The notes under the pieces: generated by a model
The model's input: only the letters and a program-made list of their open reading frames with translations
What the model was told of the DNA's origin: nothing
Databases searched by the model: none
Program-made: the position numbers and the translations under genes
Shown here: positions 21,745 through 34,796 of the stretch, in pieces
How the letters are laid out: every line of letters begins with the position of its first letter
How positions within the stretch are numbered: the stretch's first letter is position 1
Assembly: GCF_921293095.1 (NCBI RefSeq)
Contig: NC_060252.1
Location: 3,596,001-3,660,000, forward strand
Reading direction: 5' to 3'
Source of the DNA: Ischnura elegans
Lineage: Eukaryota > Arthropoda > Insecta > Odonata > Coenagrionidae
Length of the DNA: 64,000 bases

Positions 21745-22480
21745 AATTTATACATATTTTAAATTACAGGTTCTGCTGTTCCAGTGGTCAATGTCATTCA
21801 CAGTGGAGGAATGAAGTAACACTAAGAAAATGCAAGTTGTGCGACGGCTTTTATAAACTATTCATCATTCTCTCCTACTAAATTGAATCTCTTAGAATGA
21901 TTAGTAATTAGAAATAGAAATTAGTAATAGAAAGAATTAATAGAAATGTTAAATTGTGAGTACTTAAAATTTATTTTTCATGACATTACCTTGCATTGAT
22001 TGTATAAATAATCTCAGTTTCAATAGCATTGTGTAATCATTCTGGAAATGTAGATTTGATGTGTGTGTACATTATATAAGTTGGAAAAATGTGAATCGTT
22101 TTCATTCTTAATACCTATTTCGATGATTTCTTTTAATGCAGCTGTTATCGATGGTGCGTGCAACTCTCATGAAAAGTACATTTACCGCGTATTAGCAGTA
22201 TTAGCCTGTGGTTTCTGTCGTACTACTCATCTTATTTTTGGGCGAGGGATAATATTTCAGATTTGCCAGCACCTGCAAGTGATCAGACATCCGCAAATCC
22301 CTCGGATTATATCCATTGCACTGTTTTCGTGGAAGTTTATTCGGAAATTATTTGCAAAATCTCTTTCGTTCTTATCTTTCATATGGTATTTTACTTCCTT
22401 AAATCTCAAATTATCCTTTGATGAGTAGGCAAGCATCGTTATAAAATAGCCTTTAATGGTAATAATGGTACTTCCGGAAA
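21745..22480 (+). repeat. Left half of an inverted duplication, with a terminal-exon candidate
   Basis: Matches 26860-27560 in inverted orientation, including intron end, short exon, stop and what looks like a 3' UTR. The exon candidate 21770-21819 follows TTTTAAATTACAG and reads SAVPVVNVIHSGGMK-stop. Its partner at 27467-27513 reads SYTRVVNVIGGKGT-stop. Frames in the shared sequence downstream differ between copies, so that part is non-coding. Confidence 0.6.
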
Positions 22481-23225
22481 TTATTAACCCTGTTCAACGA
22501 TTAAATATGCCTATTCTATACCCGCAAAACGTCCCTAGGATAGAATAATTTTTTTAGGTTTGCTGTGCCCTGCCATTATTATTATCACTTGATCGAGACT
22601 CAGGAGATTAAAAACATTAACATACGTCACTTCATAAGAAGTATTTCACTTCGGCCTTGGTAAGAAGCCGTTTGCGTTTCTGATATTATATTTGTTTATA
22701 GTGTTTGAAAGCAAGGAATATCATCTATATTCTTATAAGGCCGTGGAAACATGCCGATGGGCTCAGAGGCAATGGTGCGTACGTAGCTTCTATGACAACT
22801 TATATTAACGTTTACCACAAGATAGCTACAAATAATTATTTCCTTAAAAATACCTTTCCTCACTACATAAGGTTTTAACTGCTGACAATCTTTCGTTATG
22901 GCTGTAACAGATTTTACAAAGGTATCGAAGCAGACGAAGCTGAAATCCAACGCCTTCCATTTGATTAATACTCAAGTATGAGAACGATTTCTAGGTATTT
23001 TTCGCTATAAGATGTTAAGTGCATATGAACTTGTTAACTAGTAACCACTGTCGATGTGTTTATATTCATTTTTGCCATAAATTAGTTCATAATTACTGAA
23101 GCATCGTATACAGATACGTAGGAAACTTGCCCTTCAGGATAGGTGGCGCCCCTTCCGGCCTCAATGGGAAACGGCTTCATTAAATGACCATGCCTGAACG
23201 GAGAGTGTCCAGACCTTCTTATATT
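22481..23225. other. No gene recognised
   Basis: AT-rich sequence. An 84-codon minus frame (22696-22950) has no family resemblance that I can see. Confidence 0.4.
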
Positions 23226-24059
23226 CTAAGACCGTGGTCGTGACACACAATGTTAAAAAGTGTAGACAGCGTAGCGTAGCGGACGACGCGGCTGGGGCCA
23301 CTACAGCGCATTCTGCGGGCGTTTTCCGTAAACTAGCACCCTCCCCTACCGTACTCCCTCCCCTCCAGTCCCCATTCCACTTTTATTCTTGCTTTGCGTG
23401 TTGCATGCGGTAGGGATACTATGCGGGATATCATTTAAATAAAATCACAACATGTGCAAAGCAAATGCCCATTTATTTCATAAAAGTTCACATAAAAGTC
23501 ACTCACCTGCCAAATACAATGAATTGAATTAGTATATAAATAAACACTATACACAGGATGGCGAAAGCCTGACAAGAATCTCTCTATGCCTCACTTGTGT
23601 ACGCATAAGTCCTCGTACCCACACACACAGCGAACTATAATTCCTCAGTGTCATCACAAATTACGGGATAAGAACACCACAAAGAAAATTCCTTTACCAG
23701 TGGCCACTTCACTGCACTGAATATGAGATTGTTGAAAAACAAAAATTCGTAAGCAAAATCAAGATCACAGATACAAGCGTTAATGGGCTGAATATACGTG
23801 ACTTTTTCGAAAATATAACGTTGTCAACCACTTCACACACCACACGCAGGCTTGAAAACTTGATGAAGAGAGAATTAAGTTAAAATAGAATCAACAACTA
23901 TATACAAACAACGCCTAAAACCGTACATCGCGAGAACACAAGATCTAACCGGTCCACAGTAAGTAGATGTTTTCCTAACGATCAAAACTTTCGAAATGAG
24001 GAGACGAAATTTCATTGGCCGATTCATGATTGGTCAATGGGTGAGACAGAGGAAGCACT
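23226..24059 (+). repeat. Repeat module L-A, full-length copy
   Basis: Runs from TCGTGACACACAATG to AGACAGAGGAAGCAC. The same 0.83-kb sequence occurs at 35576-36395 at roughly 95% or better by eye, and parts of it occur inverted at 35219-35575 and 36596-37012. Contains AATAAA-type signals but no convincing frame. Confidence 0.85.
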
Positions 24060-24282
24060 AAGGGTGCCTTCATAGCTCGGCGTTGCGTACTTGGGGCAAG
24101 GGGGCGACAGAACTGCGATATATCGTATAGAAAACCTCTTTCGATTCGATTTTTCCGGAGCCCCAGTGGTCCAACGGCCTACCCAACATAGAGGCGCTGG
24201 TGTAGCCTGTTTTTCTGAGCAGTAATGAACTGGGGGCTGCCATATTGAATCTCGATGTAAACAAACGTGATATTGAGGCTTA

Positions 24283-25292
24283 TGCCTTGTTTCCACTACG
24301 AAGGGTCTACAGCGGTTAGGGGATGATGGGTAACCTGACCAGCGTTCCAACGGGAAGTTTGTCCGAATACCCTGCCGGGAACAGAAGTTTGGGGGAGGTA
24401 AATAGTTGAGTAACGAAATAGCGTGTGATGAAAATGTAGGTTCAAGTAGCTAGATTGTTGCATTTGATCAACATTTATTTAATGCTGTGGCGAAATTGGA
24501 TCCGCCTCCGGAACAAATAGAAGAAGAAATGCGACGGAGGAGGAACCTGAGGGCCTATATTATAAATAGGTTACGAAGAAAACCCCGGCATTACATTAGA
24601 AGAAGTTGACGGTTTGTTAGCAGTCAGGGGTTTTGGGATGGAGATGTTCCCAAATGACCCGATGCTTTTCAAAAAACATATCGTATTCAGCGGGATACAT
24701 TTCAAATGCTGTGCAATAGAATAAGGACTAGCATCGTTAAAATAAGTACGCGCACGCGAGAAGCTATTCTCGTCCCTAAAGGATAGCGATTGCACTGTAC
24801 TACCTAAAGTTTGGGTCAGATCTTGCAGTGGTGGAGGTATTCTGCGATGTCAACATAGGCCGCTTTTATACCCGAGCAGCTAAGTCTGCCCACACCTGTT
24901 TGTGGCCTTTAAATGTACCCCGAAACCTCCGTTGGATATTTTCCTCTTCATAAATCGAGAGCAAGATCTCCGTCTCGTCGTCTAAAAAATTCTTTCTCTC
25001 AGGATTGGCCATCCCCGCTCTTATTTAAAAAAATGTGTACTCGCAACGTTTTTCCTGCCTTCAATAATTGCCTGATCTCGTGGTTGTTAGACGAAATACG
25101 TTCGTCAATTGCTCACTAGATCAGGAAACTAGCGTTCCCACTACGATTTCTAACCCGCGTTACCTGCTAACCCGCGTCAGCCAACCCGGGTTACAATTCT
25201 GACCGGGGTTGGCGCTAACTGCCGTTTCCACAACGATATGTAACCCGGGTCAGCGCTAACCCGCGTAAGAAGGGCGTAGTGGAAACAAGGCA
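24283..25292 (+). mobile_element. Complete PIF/Harbinger element, 1010 bp, with transposase relic
   Basis: The TIRs are TGCCTTGTTTCCACTACG at the left and its exact inverse at the right, with TTA duplicated at 24280-24282 and 25293-25295. TTA is the standard TWA target of PIF/Harbinger. From about 24700 the plus strand reads DTFQMLCNRIRTSIVK and REAILVPK. After a one-base shift it continues IAIALYYLKFGSDLAVV and VFCDVNIGRF. This resembles the N-terminal helical part of HARBI1-type nucleases. The catalytic core is absent, so it is a deletion derivative. The right end has repeated TAACCCGCGT blocks. Confidence 0.9.
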
Positions 25293-25295
25293 TTA

Positions 25296-26859
25296 TTGAT
25301 AGTCATTAGTGTTAACTGCAGACTTTTTTTTATTGCTTACAGTGTCCCTTACGATTTTGGAATGTGCTCGATGAAGGATACGAGTCTCAATGATCTTGGT
25401 TATTGCTAAATTGCGTGGGTCTGAAATGTATTTGGTGATGAAAATGTGAGTAATTATGTTTCCTTCATTATTCCATTTTGATTTCAACCTGTGATTAGCT
25501 AACCTTTTCTCATGTTTTCAAAATTTTATGGTGTCTTGTATTCCTTATATTTCAATATGTTTTTCATTGTACTTGCAGTTTTTCTAGTGTTCAAACTACT
25601 CATTTATCGCTAGTGCTATGCTTTCGTTTGTTTAATGCTAATCATTTTGTTGGTTATGTATGTAATTTGCTATTTCAACTCTGTCCTTTCAACTGTTTTA
25701 TTGTCATTAATTGAGCATTATTCATTAAGTGTTCTACGATGTTTACATTTCTTAAAACTTTAATCTCTTTCATTTGGAAGTAAGAACTTAATTTCTACTA
25801 CATTGGTATAAAATATTCTTCACTTTTCTCGTTTTCTACTTTTGGAATACTTTCTTTCGTATAAGTGATGGATATTAACTTATAAGAACCTTTCAGCTAT
25901 TGCAAGATACATCTACCTCAAGGAAAATTGGGTCACCCTCTTTGTCTGTGGAGTGTTTACTTAAGTAATGGAATCTTTCTCCTATTACGCAAAGGCTGCT
26001 CATCTCATGTTGTCATTGATATTTGTTGCTTGTGCATCTCATGTGCTTGTAGAATGGTTAACTTCCTCAGATTTCATCTCTAGTATGTCATATTGAAATT
26101 GTTATTGTTGTATTTCTTTTGCCAGTTATTGTATCAATAAATACTAATGTCCACTGAAGTAAGTTTCCGAGATCATTATTCTTACCAACCACCAGATCGC
26201 CAGTTGACTTTGTACATTAATCTTGTATTATGGTTACTGCTTTAGTAACCTGGGGAAGTTCTTCAGGAAGATTTTCCTACATTCACTGCTTTTAAGTTTC
26301 TCGCAATTGCAGTATCATTATTAGGCCTGAATAGCACGCTCTATCGTGACGCGTAAAAAAAATTGAAACACGCGCCGAGATGTGCATTCAAACTTCGCGG
26401 CAGCATTGGACCACTGGCATAGATGGCACTGATGTATCAAAACCTATACGCATTATCCTTATGGGTATGTCGCCCCCTTGCTCGGGGGCGGAGCTAACTC
26501 ATCGCAGCCAGAGTCCTCTGGATGGCAGTTCTCTACACTACTCCCTCATTGGGTCGAGTCGTTCCATACACTTCCACTATGGGAATTGAGACGTCCGCCA
26601 TTTTAGTTCTTCCGTCTCTATAGAGTCTTATGGGGGAAAGTGATATAATGCCAGTTTTTTCATAAATACGCGATTCCTGTCGCATTTTCGGTAATTATAA
26701 AATATTCAGTCTTGAGGTACTAGGAACACTTTACTATCAATTTGTAAATTTTAAATTGTGAAAAATAAAAAATATTCGCGCTTCAGTTAAGTTTTGATTC
26801 TTTTCACAGGACGTTTTTCTAGATATGAAACTCTCATATTTATGTCTGAAACAGGGTAA
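25296..26859. other. No gene; one promoter-like patch
   Basis: AT-rich. About 26505-26570 (CAGAGTCCTCTGGATGGC onward) resembles the inverse of 32370-32440, so the two may be related promoter or 5' flank sequences. Confidence 0.35.
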
Positions 26860-27560
26860 ATTATTTCCAAAACTACTATTACTGCTCTCAGGGCTACTAT
26901 ATAGCGATTTTTTCTCGTCAAAGGAATAATTTCAGATTTTGAAAAGTCCAATATCAGCTGAGAGAGAATTGTTATCTTCTGATCGGAAGAGATGTCGCAT
27001 GTAATATCCGAGTAAACTTCCATGAAAACAGCGCAATGGATATTATACGAGGAATTTGAGGACAAGTCTGGTCAATTTTTAGTGCCGACAAATCGGAAAT
27101 ATTATCCTACCTCAAAGTTAGACAAGAAAAACTACAGAAGTCACAAGCTGACATGCAAATTTTGTACTTTTCACGAGAGTTGCAGATCATAAAAGATATC
27201 ATCAAAGGAGGTATATAAAGGAAAAAATCACATTTTTCCAAAGTATATAATGTACACACATCAGAAATGTTACATTTTAAGATTTCCAGAATGATTTAAC
27301 AATTTCATTGAAACTAAGATTATTTACATAATGCAAAATAAACAAAATAAATAAATCTGAAGTGCACATGATGTAACATTTCTATTAAAATGGATTCAAA
27401 TTAGTAGGAGAGAATGATGTACAGGTGATGACAGCTGCCACACATCTTGCATTATTCTCAATTTTGCTACGTTCCTTTACCACCAATGACATTGACTACT
27501 CGAGTATATGAACCTGTAATTAAAAATATAAATAAAATTTCGTTAATTACACCAAAAGCA
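26860..27560 (-). repeat. Right half of the inverted duplication, with terminal-exon candidate
   Basis: The minus-strand exon candidate 27513-27467 follows TTTTTAATTACAG and reads SYTRVVNVIGGKGT-stop. The sequence beyond the stop matches 21820-22480. Upstream minus-strand exons may exist at 30575-30672 and near 32186-32129, but I cannot prove a continuous frame. Confidence 0.55.
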
Positions 27561-27846
27561 TTAATTCACAAGTAATTTTAATGAACAGCATCTCAGTGAT
27601 ACATCAAATTCTCACAATCAACAGTCATGATAAAGTTCTATAATGTGTAGATGTTTATTAAACATGCAATCACTTGTTTCTATATCATATTTCATGGTTT
27701 GAGCAATAGGAAATTAATAAATTAAATTTCAATTGGCAGACAACTTTCGGGAAATTAATTCTATTACCAAGATGGCAATCTTCCTGTCAGCATACAAAAT
27801 TATAAAAAGGAATAATATGACATTAACATTCCACAACACTGTTACT

Positions 27847-28117
27847 CAGTGGCATATCTACGGGGGAGGAAGGGAAAGATCCCTCCCCAAAGCCTCAGAG
27901 AAATAAAAAAAATATTTATAATTATTTTATATATTGAACTGCATCGACTAAAATTTAAATCTTTAGTGCCAAAATGATTTCAAATGTATTTCCAGGAATG
28001 TTATTCTTCAAAAATTTTCTTGGACTGATTCGTTGTCTGATGGGGGGGGGGGGGGGGGGGGGGTGCCACCCCAGGCCATCCTATCCTTCCCAAAGCATAT
28101 TCCTAGTTACGCCATTG
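27847..28117. mobile_element. Small hAT-type MITE
   Basis: The ends are CAGTGGCATATCTACGG and the inverse of CAATGGCGTAACTAGG. The flanks CTGTTACT (27839-27846) and CCATTACT (28118-28125) form an 8-bp duplication with two mismatches. Length is 271 bp. It contains a run of 22 G (28042-28063), likely unstable and error-prone. Confidence 0.75.
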
Positions 28118-28125
28118 CCATTACT

Positions 28126-28914
28126 CCTTGACACAAATATTTCAACATTTATCAGATCATCTAAAAATATTATCAAATTGAAGACATACAGTCATATTAA
28201 ACTACTCCATTGCCTAATCTCGACCATCGTATGCTCTCCCCCTTTAAAAAATATTTACATTTTAAAACATTCCAAACAGCGGAATAGGTTCATAGATTTC
28301 ACATTTAATAGGTATTCTCAAACGTATCCCATATTTTAACCCCAGAATACTGTTTAGCAAAGAATTCATGTCAATGGTGAAGGTACCCCCCAATTAATGA
28401 CCCTCATTATAACGATGAACACCATTTACCTATCTCCATTAACACCATCATGGAATGTGTCATACAGTTTCCTCCGGTATTACATCCATTATAATAACAT
28501 TCAGACCAGGATTAAGTAGTCAATAGTTATGGAAAAAAATTGACTGTATAAGAGGAATCTCAGAATAGTAGTGAATTTATGCACAGCAAGACCAAACTTG
28601 CTTATCAAAAGAGACACTAGTAATTATGAAGAACAGATTTCAACCCCAGAAAACTGTTCAGTGAAGGGTTCAAGTCAATGTTCATGGTACCCTCAAATCA
28701 ATGAGATGAACAACATTTACACTCTCCATTAACACCGTCATGGAATATATATTCCTTTAAGTACAACATATAATGTAGTAATTTGCCAAAAGGATTAAGC
28801 AATCCACACTTCTGGAAAGAAACTAACTTAAAAAGGGGAATCTTTGAATTGCAGTGCATTTATGCACAAAAAAACTAAACTTACCCATCAAAAGAAGTAT
28901 TCTCAATTATGAAG
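28126..28914. other. No gene recognised
   Basis: Contains an approximate duplication: AACCCCAGAATACTGTTTAGC near 28338 resembles AACCCCAGAAAACTGTTCAG near 28641, each followed by related 250-base stretches. Confidence 0.4.
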
Positions 28915-29760
28915 AAGAGACTTGGCACTAGAAAAAGCTTTGAAAGCAACTGAAGCTATACCAAGAAGGGCAAGTATCGAAGGAAAAATAAATATATTGG
29001 CCTATGCTGCTGATGTAGCCTTAAAAGCCTATAGTAAAAGTAACCTCAAATCAGTAGCCCAAGTAGAATAGTAATAAAAGTAGGATTACAGGTAATTGAA
29101 GATAAAACTAAATATATGAAAATTGGAAGAGTGGCAGAGCCTAACATTTCTCTGCTGGTATTTGGTAGTCACCATTAACTGCCAAAATGAAATAGATGAA
29201 GAGATACAAATGGGGATAAATTAAGCTAATAGATGCTACAGGAGCCTATCAAAATCATCATAGATTCAACTTCTCAATATACCAACTCCAGGTATATATC
29301 AACTCAAGATAGATAAAAATTAGAATGTATACTATCATAATACAGCAAGTGCTCTTAAATGAGGCTGAGGTAAAGACCCTAACAAAGCAGCCTTAGAAGA
29401 AGTAAATAACTGTTGGAAATTAAATATCGAGAAGGATATATGGTCCAACGTTTGACGAAGGGGTTTGGAGAATACTGAAAAACATAGAGCAGGAAACTTC
29501 ATAAAACAAGATATTGTCACTGTGATCAGAAGTAGGAGAATTGCATGGCTTGGTCATGTAAGAAGAAGTGAGGAGTGTGGAGAGGTCAACCAGAGGGAAG
29601 ACACCCACAAGAAAGACCAAGACTAAGATGCAATGACCCAGTGTTTGAGGGCATGGGATGAGTTGGGGAAAAGGTTGACATTATGGAGGACAGAGGAGTC
29701 TGAAGAGACAACTTGTTGGTGAGGCCAAATATCGACTTGCATTTGAGTATGGAATCATAT
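28915..29760 (+). pseudogene. Dead RTE-like LINE fragment
   Basis: The plus strand reads LEKALKATEAIPRRASIEGK, then NILAYAADVALKAYSKSNLK. This is the RT palm region with the catalytic YADD changed to YAAD. Next come GLQVIEDKTKYMKIGR, scattered stops, and a tail resembling RRIAWLGHVRR and a GRHPQERPRLR block as in the C-terminal end of RTE-type polyproteins. Many frameshifts. Confidence 0.75.
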
Positions 29761-32128
29761 TACTTGCAATATTTAATTTGATTCAACATGTTTTTGGCTT
29801 GAATTCCCCCCTCTCTAAGAACGACTGTTGCACTTATTTGTAATTTGATTTCAGCATTAATCTCATGAACATAATAACATTTCATACATACTAATTTCCT
29901 CTGCAAAAATAAGGGGGTACTTCGTAACTGGAACTTTAAAACTTGACTGAAGGATAAAAAGCAGTGGCTTCATAGTATGTGGTTTACTATATCATTGATT
30001 AAAAAATTCAGCTATGTTGCAATGACCTATTGCAAAATTATTTTAACCATATGCTGAAGTAGAAAATTGAAAGTAAGAATTACAACTCTACAGCATGCTT
30101 AAAACACTCTGTTGTACTTCAACCATACAGTATAGTAGGCCCTTATAATGTATTCTACTGAAGACAAAATGATTCTTTGGTGTTCTATACAACAAATACG
30201 AGAACTAAACAAGAAACCCAAAAATTACATTTAAATATGAATTATCTTCTGCATGTTTATCGATGAAGCCATAATATCTTTGGAAAAGAATGATGCCAAT
30301 CTTAAAATGATAAAAATTCAGCCAATCAGTGATGTATAAAAAAAGTAAAGCTTATACTACAATTAAAGTTAAGTTCGAACTCAAAGAGAACCAATGTGTC
30401 TAATATTTATATGCCACTTTCATTATGAGGTTTTTGGCTTTTACTTTGCAGTGCACCATTTTCCTGTAGGAACTCTAATGAATTACCTTCAACAAATATA
30501 TTCAAAGCTACAGACACTAACCTCAACCCTTAAGAAACAAATAAATAGCAATGTGGTACCCTATTCATACATACTGGTGAGAAAGGGTAGTTGAACGCTC
30601 AATGTCAGGGTATTTCGTGTAAAATGTAGAACTTGCCCAATCAGTAATTTTAGCATCGTGCACTAGTTCTTCCTATGTTGCTCCCTCGCCAAATGACACC
30701 CTTGGAACCTGCTTGAACAGCAGCAGCAACATGCAAGTGATAATGCAAATCAAATTTATTAATTTATTCCAATGGTAAACATTACTAATCACTAGAATAT
30801 AGAATCAACGCAAAAGGAAATGGCAGAAAGTCCCCCTACGGCTTAGGATAAACACCATAAATGGATTTAGGAGTACAATATCCTAGGTTTATCGCAACAT
30901 ATCACTAAGAAATGCATTTAAAGAAGTTTTTATTGCAACAGAAATCATGATATCTCCAAGATATCATTAAAACCGTATTATTTTCACACAATACCACATC
31001 AGGTCTTGAATAAGTTATATCTACACATTAACAATAAGCTTCCACTCCACTCTTAATAATCACTATTTATATAAGATTTATAAAAGCACAATTAAACGCA
31101 CAGGCTTAATAAAAGTAAATATAAAAGTAAAACAATAAGTTCTAGAGAAATGTACATGAATAATATACACACTGAAAATAACGCATTGAAATTGAAATGG
31201 TGTACGAAGAAATAATCAAAAACTCCTAGTTATCCATAGGCATATTTTTTTAATAACTCTCAATAATTAGGCATGAATGGTACCGTCCTCTTTGATAATC
31301 ACTGAAGCCATTTCAGAAAAACCTAATTAATTATATATTTCCATATTTTACAATTAGTTACTAAGCTCGAATACGTACCACAAGTAAATATTCGGCCAAA
31401 GATGTTGAAACTTCAAGTACACAGGAGCAGACAGCAGTATAAGCACTGGGCCACGACAAAAGTACGGTGTTGATGTATTTTTCCGTTTTAACCAGCCCTA
31501 GGAATGTAATCCTCTTCAAACAAAACTGGAATTAAAAATTCGGAATGAGTCAAGGAAAAGATTAGTCGCAAAAGCGACTCGTCGAGATTTTAATTGCATC
31601 CTAAAATTAAGCATTCACACTACTTCGAAATATAATAGTCATTCTTCTCATGAACAACACACAAATAAAGCAATGAAAAGCGGAGTTTCGTCCACTAATA
31701 TGTATCCGGATATGCAGATTCTAGTCAAAAACGTAATTGTCTTTATTGTTGTAAATGACCGTAATATTACTTCATACCGGCATTGACAAAAACAAATACT
31801 TTTATTGAATACAAAACTAGCAGCACTAATAGTTATTGTTACACTTTCTGGTACGTAGTAAAGAACTAAGTCAATCATCTCTGCAACCCAGACTAAATAT
31901 TATATTTTAGTCACAAAATTTCACATATTCCATTGATGAATAGAAAACATACAAGCACAAAAACACTCGTCAAGAACCTCGCCGGATTATCTGAACCGGA
32001 ATACATATTTTTTTAAATTACTACTTATACACAGTTCAAACCTAATAATTGGAATATGTGGATCAGCACTATTAAAAATTTAAGGTAATAGTATTAAAGG
32101 AACCATTATGTGTAGAAAAACTTACCTC
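29761..32128. other. No firm gene outside the 30575 exon candidate
   Basis: AT-rich DNA, presumably intergenic or intronic. No TIRs or family matches seen. Confidence 0.35.
30575..30672 (-). other. Possible internal exon of an unidentified minus-strand gene
   Basis: Between an acceptor-like ACATAG and a donor CA|GTATGT the minus strand reads EELVHDAKITDWASS then FYTKYPDIERSTTLSH. Composition looks protein-like, but the acceptor lacks a pyrimidine tract and I recognise no family. With the alternative upstream acceptor (TTCAAGCAG) a TAG falls in frame. Confidence 0.25.
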
Positions 32129-32186
32129 ACGTAGGCGGGAAGACGTTGTTTGGTGTCACTTGTCCCTTCGGCATATTTGAAGCCAT
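32129..32186 (-). other. Possible 5' exon of an unidentified minus-strand gene
   Basis: An ATG at 32186 opens MASNMPKGQVTPNNVFPPT, and an excellent donor GAG|GTAAGT follows at 32129. In that frame a TGA directly precedes the donor, so either a donor five bases earlier (TAC|GTGAGG) or another frame (GFKYAEGTSDTKQRLPAYV) would be used. Unresolved. Confidence 0.2.
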
Positions 32187-34796
32187 TTCGCTCTTCTCTC
32201 AATATTTTGATGGAAAATAAAATTTTTAAACACGTCCTTGGTGCTAATGTAGCAATTAGGAGCCGAACTACAACTTATTGTGCCGTATTTCTGCTACAAA
32301 TAACGGAAAATCTTGCCGAGCAACTGCCGGCCACATTCACTTTCATAACGTAAACAACGAGTGCAGAGAACAAAGATGGTAGGATGCGACGACTCAACTT
32401 TGTAGTGTATTATCAACAATCCAGAGGACTCTGATCGCAGCAAGTTGGAGCCCTTCACAGCTCTGCGTTGCAAAAACAAATGAAAGGCAAAAAGCGTCGG
32501 CTCCTAAAAATCGGCCTGTGAGCATATCATCTTAGGATTTCGAACCAAACGCACAATACATACGTTGTTTTCTGCATGTTAACACAATTTCATTTCTTAA
32601 AATATTCTTCTTAACTATAAATAGCATTTGAAGTTAATATGGCGACCATAAAGTCGATAATAATGCATGTAGTGATGGCCCTTGCCTATGCATTATTATG
32701 ACCTTTAAATTTTATTTCCTAACTCGGAATATTCGACAAATAGCTAATTACATACACTCAATGAACATGAGTAACGTGGAATCTTATCAGGAATATTTAT
32801 TAATGATATCTATTGTTCAAACAGATTGTCCTAGTCATGTTATCTAAATAGCTCTAACTGAGTAGATCATGAGGGCACAATAGGGTTGTTCACCATATTT
32901 TTTTTATTTAAGAAATCGAAAGATCGTGCTTCAGAAGGAGCAATGACAATAATATTATGCTATTTTCTTCATTTTACATGTTTAGAGAAGGCTTTAAACA
33001 GTGACAAATTTTACGTTACGCCAAAAAGCCCTACTTCCATCTTGAATTGGTGTGTGACGTCACAAGCCTGTAGATGCCCTACTGCAGTGTTTGAAGTGGC
33101 TCAGCAGGGTTATTCTACTTTTTTTTAAAGATCTCCAGCGTCTGCCGCCAGATCAGTGTTTAAAGAAAATCCAAATTTATCCTTTAATAAGAGTAATAAT
33201 AAGCAAAATTACCCTTACTTGTACATATTTATTGCTCATCATATCACAAATGGCACTACAACGCACACATTTCACGAGCTGTCTTTTTGATACGTATAAT
33301 CAGTATATTCCAAATCAACTGATTCAATAAAAAACTTGGCTCACAATAAATATAAAACACTATTATGTAACACTAATAAAACATGACAATCGGTTTTCCA
33401 ATCACTCTGCACACACAAAAGAATTTGCACTCCTTGAAGTTCGTAAGGATTGTCCACACCTCACTTACCACTCATCACTAACGACTTAGAATCAGTTTAC
33501 GTTATTTTACATTGACATTACGAAGACAATGAAATGAATAGGCTGAAACAAATTATTAAACTAGCTAAATCAGTTACTGTAACATCAAAAAACTTCGAAT
33601 TTCACTTTCACTATTACCGTAACCAAAATATGACCAAAACAAACAACAGCGCAACGAATTTCGTGAAATGTAAACACTGACGAATGCTCCAAATGAATTG
33701 GCAATAGGTAATAAAATCAAACAGAACTTAGAGGCGAACAAACGAATGAAAATTAATATACGTTCGATGTATCCTCTAAGTACAACTAGCTCAAATATGA
33801 AACATATCCTTCGCAATAGTTAGATACCTTAGATCGAAATGTATAGGGTTGATTGAACCAGCATGGAAAAAATAAATAATTTCGTCGAAGATGTTACATT
33901 CACAACTCACTTCACTTGTCGCTTCACTCTTTACTTCATCGTCTATATGCAATCAATTCACTCAGGGGTACATTAAGGGCACAAATTTTGTTCACTTGCA
34001 CTAGCGGCAAAATGAAAGTTCACTGCACGTAGGTAGTTTCCTTGCAAATGCAGCTATACAAAACTTTCAATTCCTGTCAACAATTACATTACATACGTTG
34101 CCTGCCTAACTTGAATAATGGATTTTATGTCGCCTTGATCCATCCGGAAGCTTCATGCACAACATAGGCCATTTCAAAATAAGGAATAACCTTGGCAAAT
34201 GTCCAGTCGGCATGCAGAGTGCTCAGCTTGGCATCGAGCGATCGAGGGTACAGGCCAGCCGTACAGGCTTGTTTCGTCATCACCTCTATTTCAAGATGGC
34301 CGACCGTTTTTGGCGGCGTTTAAAATTGTTCGAATTTTGATTGCTAATAATTCCATCATTACTTTTTCAACGCATCTGTCATTCATCCCAATCAAAATTA
34401 AATTACATCAGAAGTGATATACATTCGTTTTTTTAGACCGTTCTGATAGGCTTGAACAACCCTATTATTGGATATAAAATGGAGTTTTAACTACCTTAGC
34501 TACCAAAAAGCACCTCTCACGCTGTATTTAGCTTTTGATACCATTTACGGGTATTAGTTACGCTAATCTATGCTCCTCAGTGATTGTAATCTAATTTAGG
34601 GTTAACATTTGTCTTATGTTTAGGAAAGATACGAAATATCTAAGCTGAACACTTCAATTTAATAGTAAATAATGAAATAAATAGCATTTGCCACTCCCAT
34701 TAGAGCTAATCTTGCATATTTGTATACCCAGAAACAAACACCAATTCGAAATCGTCGGCGTACTGCCGCCTTGACGCAGAGAAAATCCGACAGGTT
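32187..34796. other. No gene; promoter-like patch near 34200-34330
   Basis: About 34288-34305 contains TTTCAAGATGGCCGAC, a match to the YY1-type promoter element CAAGATGGC. A short frame begins there but shows no family. Otherwise AT-rich and featureless. Confidence 0.35.

Noticed and set aside
22063-22428. 121-codon plus frame
   Set aside because: The duplicated copy at 26990-27060 conserves nucleotides but not this frame.
28042-28063. Run of 22 G as a possible quadruplex or regulatory element
   Set aside because: Inside a small MITE. Length is probably a sequencing or assembly variable, and there is no gene nearby.
34155-34417. Two plus frames near a YY1-like motif
   Set aside because: No family resemblance, overlap each other, and no splice continuation found.
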